In this document: piece after piece, positions 55,009-63,634 of the stretch
How positions within the stretch are numbered: the first letter of the stretch is position 1
How the letters are laid out: every line of letters starts with the position of its first letter
DNA from: Fulvia fulva
Taxonomy: Eukaryota > Ascomycota > Dothideomycetes > Mycosphaerellales > Mycosphaerellaceae
Length of the DNA: 64,000 bases
Direction of reading: 5' to 3'
NCBI RefSeq assembly: GCF_020509005.1
Contig: NC_063015.1
Coordinates: 2,976,001 to 3,040,000 of the forward strand
Notes under the pieces: generated by a model
The model's input: the letters and a program-made list of their open reading frames with translations, nothing else
What the model was told of the DNA's origin: nothing
The model's database searches: none
Translations under genes and position numbers: made by a program

Positions 55009-55481
55009 TATAAAGCAATTTGTGACCTTTGAGATAAGTAAAGAGTTTACTATTAGATCTATTATAGACACACCTAGTCTCTCTTAGAAAAAGGATTACT
55101 AATGTTTACCTAGAGGGTCAGCATTATAGGAAAGCTAATATAAGGATGACCTAGCTCTTAAGCTTACTACTACCTAACTACTATATAGCTAGGGATACTA
55201 TTATAGCTTAGCTAAAGATAGATTATAAAAGGACCTTAAAGATCCTTAATACTTAAGAAGCTAGATTAGATCCCTCTAAGGCTAAGTATAGTATAGTAGC
55301 TACCTAGGTCAAGCCCTAAGGTCTAGTAAGACCACTCTCCTACCTTCTCTATAAGAAGGATCATCTAATTAAGGACTGCCCTAGTCTACCTAAGGTAAGA
55401 AAGGTCCTTAGATCTTATTCCTAACTACTATCTTCCTAGAATATAATATATATCTGTTATAAGTAGGTATAAGTACGTAGT
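55009..55481 (+). mobile_element. Heavily mutated retroelement fragment, right of the LINE
   Basis: TA-rich sequence continuing the fragment split by the LINE. Near 55345-55400 it reads YLLYKKDHLIKDCPSL, which could be a damaged zinc knuckle (Tyr from Cys by TGC to TAC), although the spacing is one residue short. It ends at the target duplication of the intact Copia element. Confidence 0.35.
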
Positions 55482-55486
55482 CGGGT
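55482..55486 (+). repeat. 5-nt target site duplication of the Copia element, left copy
   Basis: CGGGT directly precedes the LTR at 55487 and is repeated at 61929-61933 directly after the other LTR. Five nt is the usual Copia duplication length. Confidence 0.85.
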
Positions 55487-55693
55487 TATCACGTTAGAAG
55501 TGTGGGAAGTTATTGTACGGGCTCATATAGGGTGTTTCAAAAGCAGGTTGTGTATTGCATGTGTCTATCTAGAATGGACAAGTGTTGCTCTTGAAGAGGC
55601 TGCAGGTGACTAATCAGTCACCTGATTCTTAGCGTACGTGGCCTCAAGTTTTGATGATGGGATGTTGCCCATGTGCACGCTCGGATCGCGACA
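55487..55693 (-). repeat. 3' LTR of the Copia element
   Basis: 207 nt, identical by eye to 61722-61928. It contains a palindrome at 55604-55623 (AGGTGACT..AGTCACCT) holding two AP-1/Gcn4-like TGACTAA/TGACT half motifs. Confidence 0.95.
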
Positions 55694-55703
55694 CACCCCC
55701 TCA
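55694..55703 (-). other. Polypurine tract of the Copia element
   Basis: In element orientation TGAGGGGGTG lies directly against the 3' LTR start TGTCGCG. Position and purine content fit a plus-strand primer. Confidence 0.7.
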
Positions 55704-55935
55704 GCTCGTGCGCTGGAGTGAATGAGCTGATTCCCATGTGATCGCGTGCACCCTGTCATAACTACCCCCCCTATCTATGGCAGTGACGTCAGGCCCTCGG
55801 TGTTGCTGCTGCTGCAGTGAGGGTAAGTCAGCTGTTTCAAGTGAAGTGAGGTGAGCTTTGTACCCCTTCCCTCATTCCTCACTTTCACTGCTGCCATTGT
55901 TACCTATATAATAAAGCATAGAATGTGTGACTGTT

Positions 55936-56040
55936 GCCGGTGAGATGGCTCAGGTGATGGTCCCGTTGCACGGACTTTCACTTGAGTGTGCAATCATCTC
56001 ACCCACCGGCAAACATCAGAGGTCCTGAGTTCAATCCAGG
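55936..56040 (+). ncRNA. tRNA-like or SINE-like pol III structure in the Copia 3' non-coding region
   Basis: An A-box-like TGGCTCAGGTGATGG lies at 55946-55960 and a B-box-like GAGTTCAATCC at 56027-56037, 67 nt apart. Between them are nested inverted repeats: GCCGGTGAGATG (55936-55947) against CATCTCAC..CGGC (55995-56010), and TTGCAC (55966-55971) against GTGCAA (55988-55993). It does not fold as a canonical tRNA: the T-loop is irregular and the acceptor stem cannot be closed. It could be a tRNA-derived SINE-like piece carried by the Copia element or simply a hairpin. Confidence 0.35.
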
Positions 56041-56404
56041 GGTAGCCTTAGTCTTATCGTATGCTTAAACATATATTTGTGGTGACAAGGTGGTAGTGTT
56101 GTAGCTAGCAGCAAGTTGGAGGCGTTTCTCGCTTTCTGATTGGACGCGCTGCTGCTGGTGACAGGGGTGTTTCTCGCCCTTGCGCTGTTAGCCAATGGGA
56201 GTCCGAGAAACACCTGTTGATGATGGTGCCAGGGCCGCACCGGTGAATGGTGGATGCTTTGCCCTGGCTTCGTTGTCGTCTACAGCATTGGTGGCTGCTG
56301 GTGGCCGTGTTTTGCGCCTGCTGGCGCTTCCAGAGAGGTGTCCGTAAAGATGAAGCCGTTCGGTGTTCGTTTCGAGATGAGGTGAGGCCGCTGCTGCGGG
56401 CTTC

Positions 56405-59400
56405 TCAGGCGTCTGTTGGCCCGTTACCTCCTGATGCGGCTGCAGAGGGCACTGAGGTGCGTGGGTCCACGCCTTCCTCAGCCATATTGAGCAGCTTGAC
56501 GAAGTGCTTGTGCTTCTGTGGTGGAAGCAGCTTGGTCAGCCCGTCTGCAGGCATGTCGTTGGTGCTGAGATACTTGATCTCAATGTCTCCGCGCTGGTCT
56601 CGCTGTCGGAGCCAGTGGTGGTGGATGTCAACGTGGCGTAGCTTCGTGTCAAGCTTTTGCCCTTGTTGGTTGACAAGGCGGATGGTCTGCGTGTTGTCGC
56701 AGTACAAGTGGGTGCGCTGATTGAACTGAAGGTGTATCTCAGCGAAGACTCGTTCCCACTGTATGAGCTCTGAGGCGGCTTGCGAAAGCCCGAGTAGCTC
56801 AGCCTCTGTTGAGGACTTGGTGACAGTGATTTGTTTAGATGCCTTATAATCCACTGGTCCACCGAACAGCATGAAGACCCAGCCATTTGAGCTGGTCCTG
56901 TCATTATTCATGCCGTAGGACGCGTCCGATGCTCCAAAGAACTCGTGGTTGCTACCGAGGTGCTCTGGTTGGCTGTGAAGGCCAGTGATGTGTTTGCTGG
57001 CGCCATATACAAGGCAGAGGTTCTTGGTCTCCAGGAGATAGCGCAAGCACTGATCTGCAAGCTTGAGGTGTGTCTCAGTTGGCTTGGTCAGATACTGCGA
57101 TAGCATGGACAAGGAAAAGGCGATGTCAGGCCGCGTGTGTGTGGCGGCGAAGTTGAGGGATCCTATACGTTGTTGGTACGCAAGGATGGCGATAGAGGTG
57201 GGTTGATGACCCTCTGGAACGGTCCAATCAAGGTGTTGATCTACTGGCACTGTCGTTTTGCGTGCATTCGTGGATATGCTGAATTTGGCGGCTAGCTTCT
57301 CAATGTAGTCTTCTTGAGAGAGCCACAGCAAGCGCTTGTTTCTGTCGCGCGTAACCTTGATTCCTAGGAACCAGGAGAGATCACCGAGCTCGTGCATCTC
57401 GTACTTGGCAAGCAGCCGCTGCTTGATGTTGGCAGCATGGGCCTTGTGCTTGCGGTGGTAGAGCATAACCAGGTCGTCAACGTAAAAGAAGAACATAACC
57501 TTGTTGTCATGGTAGATGCATTCGGAGTCCGACAGGGGTACTAGTCCAAGGGAGGCCAGCGTCTCGGTTAGGGAGTTGTACCACAATAAAGGGGACTCCT
57601 TCAGACCGTAGAGGGCCTTGACCAGCTTGAGGGCGTGTCCATGGGATGGCCTGTCGATTCCAGGAGGTGGTTGCAGATACATGGTGTATGGCAGGTCCGA
57701 GTTCAGGAAGGCGTTGACAACATCGAATTGTTCGGCTTCTAGGTCGAAGCTCGCGGCCATAGCACAGCAGAGGCGGAACATGCTTGCTGGCAGTGTGGCG
57801 GCGTATGTGTCTAAGTGTGTTCCTTGCAAATCGCCTCTTGCGCATAGCCTAGCCTTGAAGCTCTTCAGCATGCCGTGCTCGTCCAGTTTGTATTTGTACA
57901 CCCACTTGAGCGGCAGTAGTGGCTGAAGTCCCTCCTCTTGCTGAGCATCCTGATCCTTCTCTTCCTTTGTTGCCCATCTGAATGTGCCTGTTGCCAGGGC
58001 TTTGGCAAACTCCTTGGCCATAGCTTCGATCCACTGTTGGGAGAAGCGGTGTTTCATAGCGGCTCGGTAGTTAGAAGGTTCGGGCGGAAGGTCATCGCGG
58101 TGCATAGAGGTAGTGGTGTTGACACGCCTTAGAGGGCTGTTGCCTCTTCGTGTAGGGCTTCGATCGCTCTTGTCGCGATAGGCGCGTGTTCTGGGTCGTA
58201 TGCCGGACATCTGGCCGATGATTACATTAGCGACCATGATCTGGTGCAGTGCATGGTGGAAGTAGGCCGTTCGTAGGCGCTTTCCATTCTCTGTGACTGC
58301 ATAGTTGGACTCCTCTGGTGTGTAGAGCTCTGGCTCTAGGGGGAAGAGTGGTGTGTTGGACGCGTTGTGTGTTAACGCGTCTTCTGGTGGTGTGAATGTG
58401 AATGGATATGGCTCGCGATCAGGGTCCGTGTTGCCCATGATCTCCTCACGGTCTTCTGCGGTGAGGGCATCCATTATCTGCTGCTGCAGGGTGTCGTAGT
58501 AGTCAGTGGTGTTGGGTGCTGACTGCTGTGTGTTGTCTTGAGTCACGTGATCTGTTACGTGCTCGATTTGCCGGTCTTTTTGGTTATACGTTGCTGACTC
58601 GCGGTGTTGCGGCCAGTGTGGTTCTTGCCCAAGGAGCTTTTGGTGGGCGTCTCGAGGTTGTTGGGTGTGCGGCTGCTGAGCCTGTTCTTCCACCCCCTCG
58701 GCCTGTGCTGTGTCTTGCTCGTGATGAGCGACATACAGGTCGTAGTATTGTTCAGGCTCTTCAGCCGGTTCCGCTGTTGCGATGTTCTCGACAGGGGTCG
58801 TGTACCCTGCTGTCAGGCGTGATGGGTCATAGAACGTGGTCTCATCGAAGAGGACGTCCTTGACTCGCATAACCCTATCTTTTGATGGGTCCCATACGCG
58901 GTAGATGTTAGTGGAGTCGTATCCCACAAGGTAGCCTATGAGCGCTCTCTCTTGGAGTTTCTCGCTCTTGCCAGGCTGATCTGGTCCATGGATGAACACG
59001 TATGCAAGGGAGCCATACACCACCATGTGACCCACGTTCGGAATTCGTCCTGTTGCCAATTCGAATGGGGTCTTCCAGCCCTTTGACTGGATAGGGGATC
59101 GCCAGAGGATGTACACCGCTGCTGCAGTGCATTCTGGCCAAAGCTTTTCCGGCAATCGTGCGTGGATGCGAATGGTTCTGCTCATGGTGATGATCAGAGC
59201 TCCAGCTCTTTCTGCTGGGTCCTGCGCAGGCGCGTATTCCGCGGTTGCGTGCCATTCAATCTTGTTGTTGTTGATGACTGAGCGAAATACCTTCCCAATG
59301 GCGGGCTCGTTGTCGCTGTAGAAGCATACGAACCTGCGACCAATGAAGTTGATGAAGCTCAGCAGGCTGTTGAAGCAAGCCAACACCGATTGCTGATCCC

Positions 59401-61558
59401 TGTTCTTGATGGTGAACTGGAAGTGTCCATGGGTATCCAGATCGTAGAAGTGGACGAGGTACCTGTCACCGTTGTAGGCGACACTGAATTCTGCCAAGTC
59501 CATGGCCATGTGGCCGTATGGGGTCATCACCCTGATGGGCTGAGACCGATTGTGCACCTTGTGAGCTTTGCTAAGCCCACATGCTCTGCAATGTGCAGTG
59601 AGGGGTGCGCTTGGACCATCGTTAATGATCACCCCCTCAACTCTGAGCGGCAACTGCTTGATGCGTTCAGCGCCAATGTGACCAAAGATTTGATGCCACT
59701 GGCGGCCAGAGAGCTTTCGGTGTTTGATGGGGGTCCTGCTGGACGTAGCTGCACCTTGAGTGCCCCCAGTGCTGTTCATGACTGCGAGAACGGTGCGATC
59801 ACCATCCTCTTGAGCATTTGGAGATGCTGCGCTGTTGGCAGGTTCATCGCCGATGTTTGCACCCCTGCCAATAGTGCTGATGAAGTGCGCGTTGCGCATC
59901 TTTTCAGTGACCTTCGGCAGTACTAGGCCCTCTTTTGTAGGCCATTGGTAAATGATGGGTGACTTAGGTGGTGTGACCACCTTGAAGAAAGGGATTGTAC
60001 CAGTAGGGCGGTGTAGGTCCATCAATTTAGTGTCGTTGTGCCACATTGAATTGCTGCGTCCGTGCCACCAGAGTCCGGCTCTTTCCATGCGTGTGTGAGA
60101 GATGACGTTCACATGAAAGCCTGGGCAGTAAGCCACATCCAGCAAGGTGAATGAATGGCCCCCAATTGACATATGAACACGCCCTAACGCTGCAATTGGA
60201 AAGGTGGTTGTTCCAGCCTGGATTTCTGAGGTGGTGAGGCGCTCTGCAATGAACTCTACACCCTCCTGGTCATGATGATTGATCACATGAGTGTCTGAAC
60301 AGTTATCATACACCCAGCAATCCCTGAAGTTGACGCTCAACTTGCTAATTGAGCTAGAAAGAACAGTAAGGCCAACAAAGCCCTTATCGCTTGGTGATGC
60401 CTTCTTCGCATCAGCAATAGCCTTGTCACGTTCCTGGTCCTTGCGATTGTTGCGATTCAACACGCCAAGCAGACGCTCGCCGTCGTCGCTCAAGCAGTAG
60501 TTGATGAAGTTTTTCCAGTACTTCTTCCACTGCTCTGAGCGCTGATCCTTTGCTGGGCGCTTGTCGGGGTTGATCACATCGCATGAGAACAGGCCCTTGT
60601 GACAGGTGTCCTTGGGCTCGCCGGTGATGTTCCAGCAGCCGCTTGGCCTGTTGTTGTCCTTGTCTTTGTTCTTGTCGCCGCGGCTGCTGCCACGACCCTT
60701 GTCACCGCGGCTGTTGCCACGGTTGTCACCACGGCTGCTGCCACGGTCACCCTCCTTTTGACCAGCACCTGTGGGTGCTGTTTCATCCTCTGCTTCTGCT
60801 GAGGTTTCTCCGGAGAAGGTTGCGAAGACTGATCGACCGTTGGTTGTTGCTGGTGCGGTGTCGCGTATCCATTCGAGGTAACGCTCAGTAAGCTTTTGTA
60901 GTGACATTTTGTCACGCTTCCACTCGTTGTATAGAGAAGCACCGTAGGCTGGAGCCTGCTTCTGCTGAATAGCAAGTAGGAAGTGTCTACTAAGGTCGTC
61001 GTACTCGGCGTGGTTGCACTTAAGCATCTTGGTCTGCAAAACTAACCAGTCTGAGCACCAGTCATCGATTCTGCGTGCGCTAGCCTTCTGAAGCCTAGAC
61101 AGCTCAAGCGTGAGCTGCCGCTTACGCAGCATATCGTCTGGACCATACTGATCCTTGAGAGCCTGGTATTTCGCTCTGAGGGTGTTCTGGCCGTGCATTA
61201 GCTCTTGCCCTAGCTCTGTCGTCGTACGGATGAGGTAGGTAATGAGCTTTGATCGCGCAGCAGCAAAGATGTCGTACATCCGTTGCCTTCGGTCTGCGTC
61301 TGTTTGTCGTAGCTTGATGAGATCTCTTGATGTAGCGTCTCCTGCCGTGTACGCTTGTTGGATTTCCTCAAACGTCAAGTGAGTAGGCTCTGTTGGCTCG
61401 TTACTCAGTTGGTGAGGATCCACATACTTCCAGACATTCAAAGACTCTGCGTAGAGCTCTAGCTGACGGTCAAACTTGTCCCATTGGTCATGGCTCTTCA
61501 GAACCACGGTACCCTGAGGTAGGGCACCGGTAGTCACCGGCGTCTCGGTAGTGGCCAT
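56405..61558 (-). CDS. Copia Gag-Pol polyprotein
   Basis: One uninterrupted frame of 1717 codons from ATG 61558 (upstream only TTG). The Gag part (about 1-330) shows QLELYAESLNVWKYV and RQLTLELSRLQKASARRIDDWC. The Gly/Arg/Asp linker is followed by an odd CWNITGEPKDTCHKGLFSC segment instead of a CCHC knuckle. The protease-like site at D418 reads WVYDNCSDTHV. Integrase has its HHCC block (HQIFGHIG.. HCRACGLSKAH, near 620) and a DD35E triad (near 686, 747 and 783). Reverse transcriptase has FKARLCARGD, DVVNAFLNSDL and YVDD at 1359-1362. RNase H (about 1540-1650) has ASDASYG, SSTEAE and YCDNTQ. Gag and Pol share one frame without a visible shift site, as in Tnt1/copia-like elements. Confidence 0.95.
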   Translation of the reverse strand: MATTETPVTTGALPQGTVVLKSHDQWDKFDRQLELYAESLNVWKYVDPHQLSNEPTEPTHLTFEEIQQAYTAGDATSRDLIKLRQTDADRRQRMYDIFAAARSKLITYLIRTTTELGQELMHGQNTLRAKYQALKDQYGPDDMLRKRQLTLELSRLQKASARRIDDWCSDWLVLQTKMLKCNHAEYDDLSRHFLLAIQQKQAPAYGASLYNEWKRDKMSLQKLTERYLEWIRDTAPATTNGRSVFATFSGETSAEAEDETAPTGAGQKEGDRGSSRGDNRGNSRGDKGRGSSRGDKNKDKDNNRPSGCWNITGEPKDTCHKGLFSCDVINPDKRPAKDQRSEQWKKYWKNFINYCLSDDGERLLGVLNRNNRKDQERDKAIADAKKASPSDKGFVGLTVLSSSISKLSVNFRDCWVYDNCSDTHVINHHDQEGVEFIAERLTTSEIQAGTTTFPIAALGRVHMSIGGHSFTLLDVAYCPGFHVNVISHTRMERAGLWWHGRSNSMWHNDTKLMDLHRPTGTIPFFKVVTPPKSPIIYQWPTKEGLVLPKVTEKMRNAHFISTIGRGANIGDEPANSAASPNAQEDGDRTVLAVMNSTGGTQGAATSSRTPIKHRKLSGRQWHQIFGHIGAERIKQLPLRVEGVIINDGPSAPLTAHCRACGLSKAHKVHNRSQPIRVMTPYGHMAMDLAEFSVAYNGDRYLVHFYDLDTHGHFQFTIKNRDQQSVLACFNSLLSFINFIGRRFVCFYSDNEPAIGKVFRSVINNNKIEWHATAEYAPAQDPAERAGALIITMSRTIRIHARLPEKLWPECTAAAVYILWRSPIQSKGWKTPFELATGRIPNVGHMVVYGSLAYVFIHGPDQPGKSEKLQERALIGYLVGYDSTNIYRVWDPSKDRVMRVKDVLFDETTFYDPSRLTAGYTTPVENIATAEPAEEPEQYYDLYVAHHEQDTAQAEGVEEQAQQPHTQQPRDAHQKLLGQEPHWPQHRESATYNQKDRQIEHVTDHVTQDNTQQSAPNTTDYYDTLQQQIMDALTAEDREEIMGNTDPDREPYPFTFTPPEDALTHNASNTPLFPLEPELYTPEESNYAVTENGKRLRTAYFHHALHQIMVANVIIGQMSGIRPRTRAYRDKSDRSPTRRGNSPLRRVNTTTSMHRDDLPPEPSNYRAAMKHRFSQQWIEAMAKEFAKALATGTFRWATKEEKDQDAQQEEGLQPLLPLKWVYKYKLDEHGMLKSFKARLCARGDLQGTHLDTYAATLPASMFRLCCAMAASFDLEAEQFDVVNAFLNSDLPYTMYLQPPPGIDRPSHGHALKLVKALYGLKESPLLWYNSLTETLASLGLVPLSDSECIYHDNKVMFFFYVDDLVMLYHRKHKAHAANIKQRLLAKYEMHELGDLSWFLGIKVTRDRNKRLLWLSQEDYIEKLAAKFSISTNARKTTVPVDQHLDWTVPEGHQPTSIAILAYQQRIGSLNFAATHTRPDIAFSLSMLSQYLTKPTETHLKLADQCLRYLLETKNLCLVYGASKHITGLHSQPEHLGSNHEFFGASDASYGMNNDRTSSNGWVFMLFGGPVDYKASKQITVTKSSTEAELLGLSQAASELIQWERVFAEIHLQFNQRTHLYCDNTQTIRLVNQQGQKLDTKLRHVDIHHHWLRQRDQRGDIEIKYLSTNDMPADGLTKLLPPQKHKHFVKLLNMAEEGVDPRTSVPSAAASGGNGPTDA

Positions 61559-61710
61559 AACTGCAAAATGGGTTGTAGGCTGGTGAAAGTTCCACGCGGG
61601 TTCACTAGGCCTAGGGGATACTACTGCACTGGTTGTAGCAGTAGTGCTGTGACGATGCAAACTCTGCTTTGGGGCTTCCTTGTCGCAGCGAATGTTAGTG
61701 AGCGCTAATC

Positions 61711-61721
61711 GGGCTCATAAC
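61711..61721 (-). other. Primer-binding site matching initiator tRNA-Met anticodon arm
   Basis: The plus strand reads GGGCTCATAAC, directly against the 5' LTR at 61722. This equals the anticodon stem-loop segment of yeast initiator tRNA-Met (CAT anticodon), as known to me. The element RNA would thus be complementary to an internal tRNA fragment, as in Drosophila copia, rather than to a tRNA 3' end. Confidence 0.85.
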
Positions 61722-61928
61722 TATCACGTTAGAAGTGTGGGAAGTTATTGTACGGGCTCATATAGGGTGTTTCAAAAGCAGGTTGTGTATTGCATGTGTC
61801 TATCTAGAATGGACAAGTGTTGCTCTTGAAGAGGCTGCAGGTGACTAATCAGTCACCTGATTCTTAGCGTACGTGGCCTCAAGTTTTGATGATGGGATGT
61901 TGCCCATGTGCACGCTCGGATCGCGACA
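61722..61928 (-). repeat. 5' LTR of the Copia element
   Basis: 207 nt, identical by eye to 55487-55693. In element orientation TGTCGCG..GTGATA, followed at once by the primer-binding site. Confidence 0.95.
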
Positions 61929-61933
61929 CGGGT
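61929..61933 (+). repeat. 5-nt target site duplication of the Copia element, right copy
   Basis: CGGGT, identical to 55482-55486, confirming the outer limits of the insertion. Confidence 0.85.
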
Positions 61934-63114
61934 AAGGTACAAGTCGAATAGATGTTCTATCGAAGGGAGGCACGGAGGGCGCGAGAGTTATATACGGGCG
62001 CTAAGCCGCTAGTCGGATTAGTTAGCGGGCGCGAGGTCTAGGTACGTACCCGCGGGTTTAAGTAAATATACGCCGGTACGGTAACACTACTAGCCCCTTT
62101 TAAAGTACGCTCTGGAGCACTCTCCTCTCCTCTTATATCTTTTATTGCCTTCGTAAACACCTTATTATCTATTAGACTATACGTATCGCTCTCTTTCTTA
62201 TAAGCCCGGAGGCCTCGTTCTACCGGTATTAGAGTTATCGCTACTTTTACTAGTTAGCGCGCTATACATATACCTATAGCATTCTTATTTGGTATCTAGT
62301 CTATAGGTAGTTAAAAACTAGGTGGCTTAGTTGCTCTCGGGTAGTTATAGTAAAAGTCGGCTACGAAGGCGGCGGCGGTCTCGATAACCTAGTTTATAGC
62401 TTTATAGGATAGCTTATTATATCTAATATATTTCACTAAGTATTCCTAATATAGCTATTTGCCTCCTACTAGTGTTAGTCCTCGCGGCCATCTCTTCTTA
62501 TAGTCTAGAATTTGCTTAACTTTCTATTAATTAGGTTCGGCGGGATCGGTTTTATATTATTCGTCGTCGACAATTCGGATCGGTAGTAGTACGGGTTATG
62601 TCTGTCCTATAACCGGCGGATAACTTAGTATAAGAAGGTATAAGTAGAAGCGATTGTCGATATTTAAAGTAGGTAGGAGCTCTACTTTATAAGTGTTACC
62701 CGGTAGTACCTCCGTAATTACGTACGGTCTAGACTACTTTACGTCTATCTTACGAGAAGGTCTCTCTATCGTCTAGTTCTTAGTACTTACCTATACTTTG
62801 TCGCCTTCGGCGTACCGTAGTATAGGTATACGTATCTAGTTTACGTACTTAGCTTAGACTACTTATACTAAGGCTATTTACTGTCGTAAGTATTAGTATA
62901 TCTCTTATATCTTAGCCGTAAACTTGTCCGCGGACTCGGCGTCTAGTCGCTATTTATATAGTATTAGTAGTATAGGTAAGTCTAAGTCGAACTTAGAGAA
63001 CCTTAGATTACGCCTAGTATTAGTATAGAACGGCGAGACGCCTATTATTACGAACACTATATTATTTACTATAAACTTAGCTAATAGAGTCTAATCTAGC
63101 TAGTCGTCCTAGGT
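61934..63114 (-). mobile_element. Heavily RIP-mutated Ty3/Gypsy fragment (integrase end and chromodomain)
   Basis: Read on minus with stops ignored, the order is SPFYTNTRRN (integrase core end), ILRYAEGDKV, STKN, IERPSRKIDVK, SRPYVITEVLPGNTYKVEL (integrase C-terminal GPY-like module), then ILDYKKRWPRGL, YLVKYIRYNKLSYKAIN (chromodomain). This is the order of a chromovirus-type Gypsy pol end. CpA and TpG are nearly absent. The element is split by the LTR of another Gypsy at 63115. Confidence 0.7.
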
Positions 63115-63634
63115 TGTCAGGGCGAGAGCCTGGCCTGTGAGATGCAAGGGTGAAAGCGAGAATGTAGGTGCGAAGTGCAGATGCAAAAGGGTATAGTATG
63201 ATTGCTACACAAAACAAAAGACGAAGGAAGCAAGAGAGGCCTGGGGAAGGCCAGATATTTATACGCGACCCTCGCGAGTGCGTGTCCCCGCATCAACAGG
63301 GCTAACCCGTGCGAAGCCGCGCTCAGCAGCTTTGCTCAAAACCTTATTCCAACCTGCCCTACGTTCCGAGTCTTCCACGTGCTTCTTCCAGGGTCCAGCG
63401 CAGTCGCGGGTGCTCGCGGGAGTGCCGTGAGTCACACAGTCACGAGCCGAAGTGAATCTGTCAAGGTTTGGTAGAGGGGTGAATTTGGAGGGCTGGGTCC
63501 CGTAGTGAATGTTGCGGGGCATGTGATTCTTGGTGCTCACACACCAAGCTGGACTGTCACTTCTTGACGACTTCTGAGCACTCTGAGGCTCTTCTGTCCC
63601 CACCTTCTGTACACTCTGTAGGGAGACCATGACA
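63115..63634 (-). repeat. LTR of a second Gypsy element
   Basis: 520 nt bounded by TGTCA at 63115-63119 and TGACA at 63630-63634, a perfect 5-nt inverted terminal repeat. On the inner side, separated by only GTAG, a C7 run (63639-63645; G7 in element orientation) forms a polypurine tract. The left end abuts the mutated Gypsy fragment. It is much less mutated than its left neighbour. The partner LTR must lie beyond the right edge. Confidence 0.75.

Larger units (their letters stand above)
55487..61928 (-). mobile_element. Apparently intact Ty1/Copia LTR retrotransposon
   Basis: A 6442-nt element in minus orientation. Components in element order: 5' LTR (61722-61928), primer-binding site (61711-61721), a single long Gag-Pol frame (56405-61558), a non-coding 3' part of about 0.7 kb with a pol-III-like structure, a polypurine tract (55694-55703), and 3' LTR (55487-55693). 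The LTRs are identical over 207 nt by eye, the target duplication is perfect and the reading frame has no stop. TG and CA dinucleotides are abundant, in sharp contrast to the flanking damaged elements. It is therefore young and may still be competent. In element orientation the LTR begins TGTCGCG and ends GTGATA, so the 3' terminal dinucleotide is TA rather than the usual CA. Confidence 0.95.

Noticed and set aside
55936..56040. Functional tRNA gene
   Set aside because: No closable acceptor stem, irregular T-loop and no clear anticodon arm of standard size; kept only as a tRNA-like structure.
59390..59926. 178-codon plus-strand frame inside the Copia element
   Set aside because: Antisense of the integrase region; no independent support.
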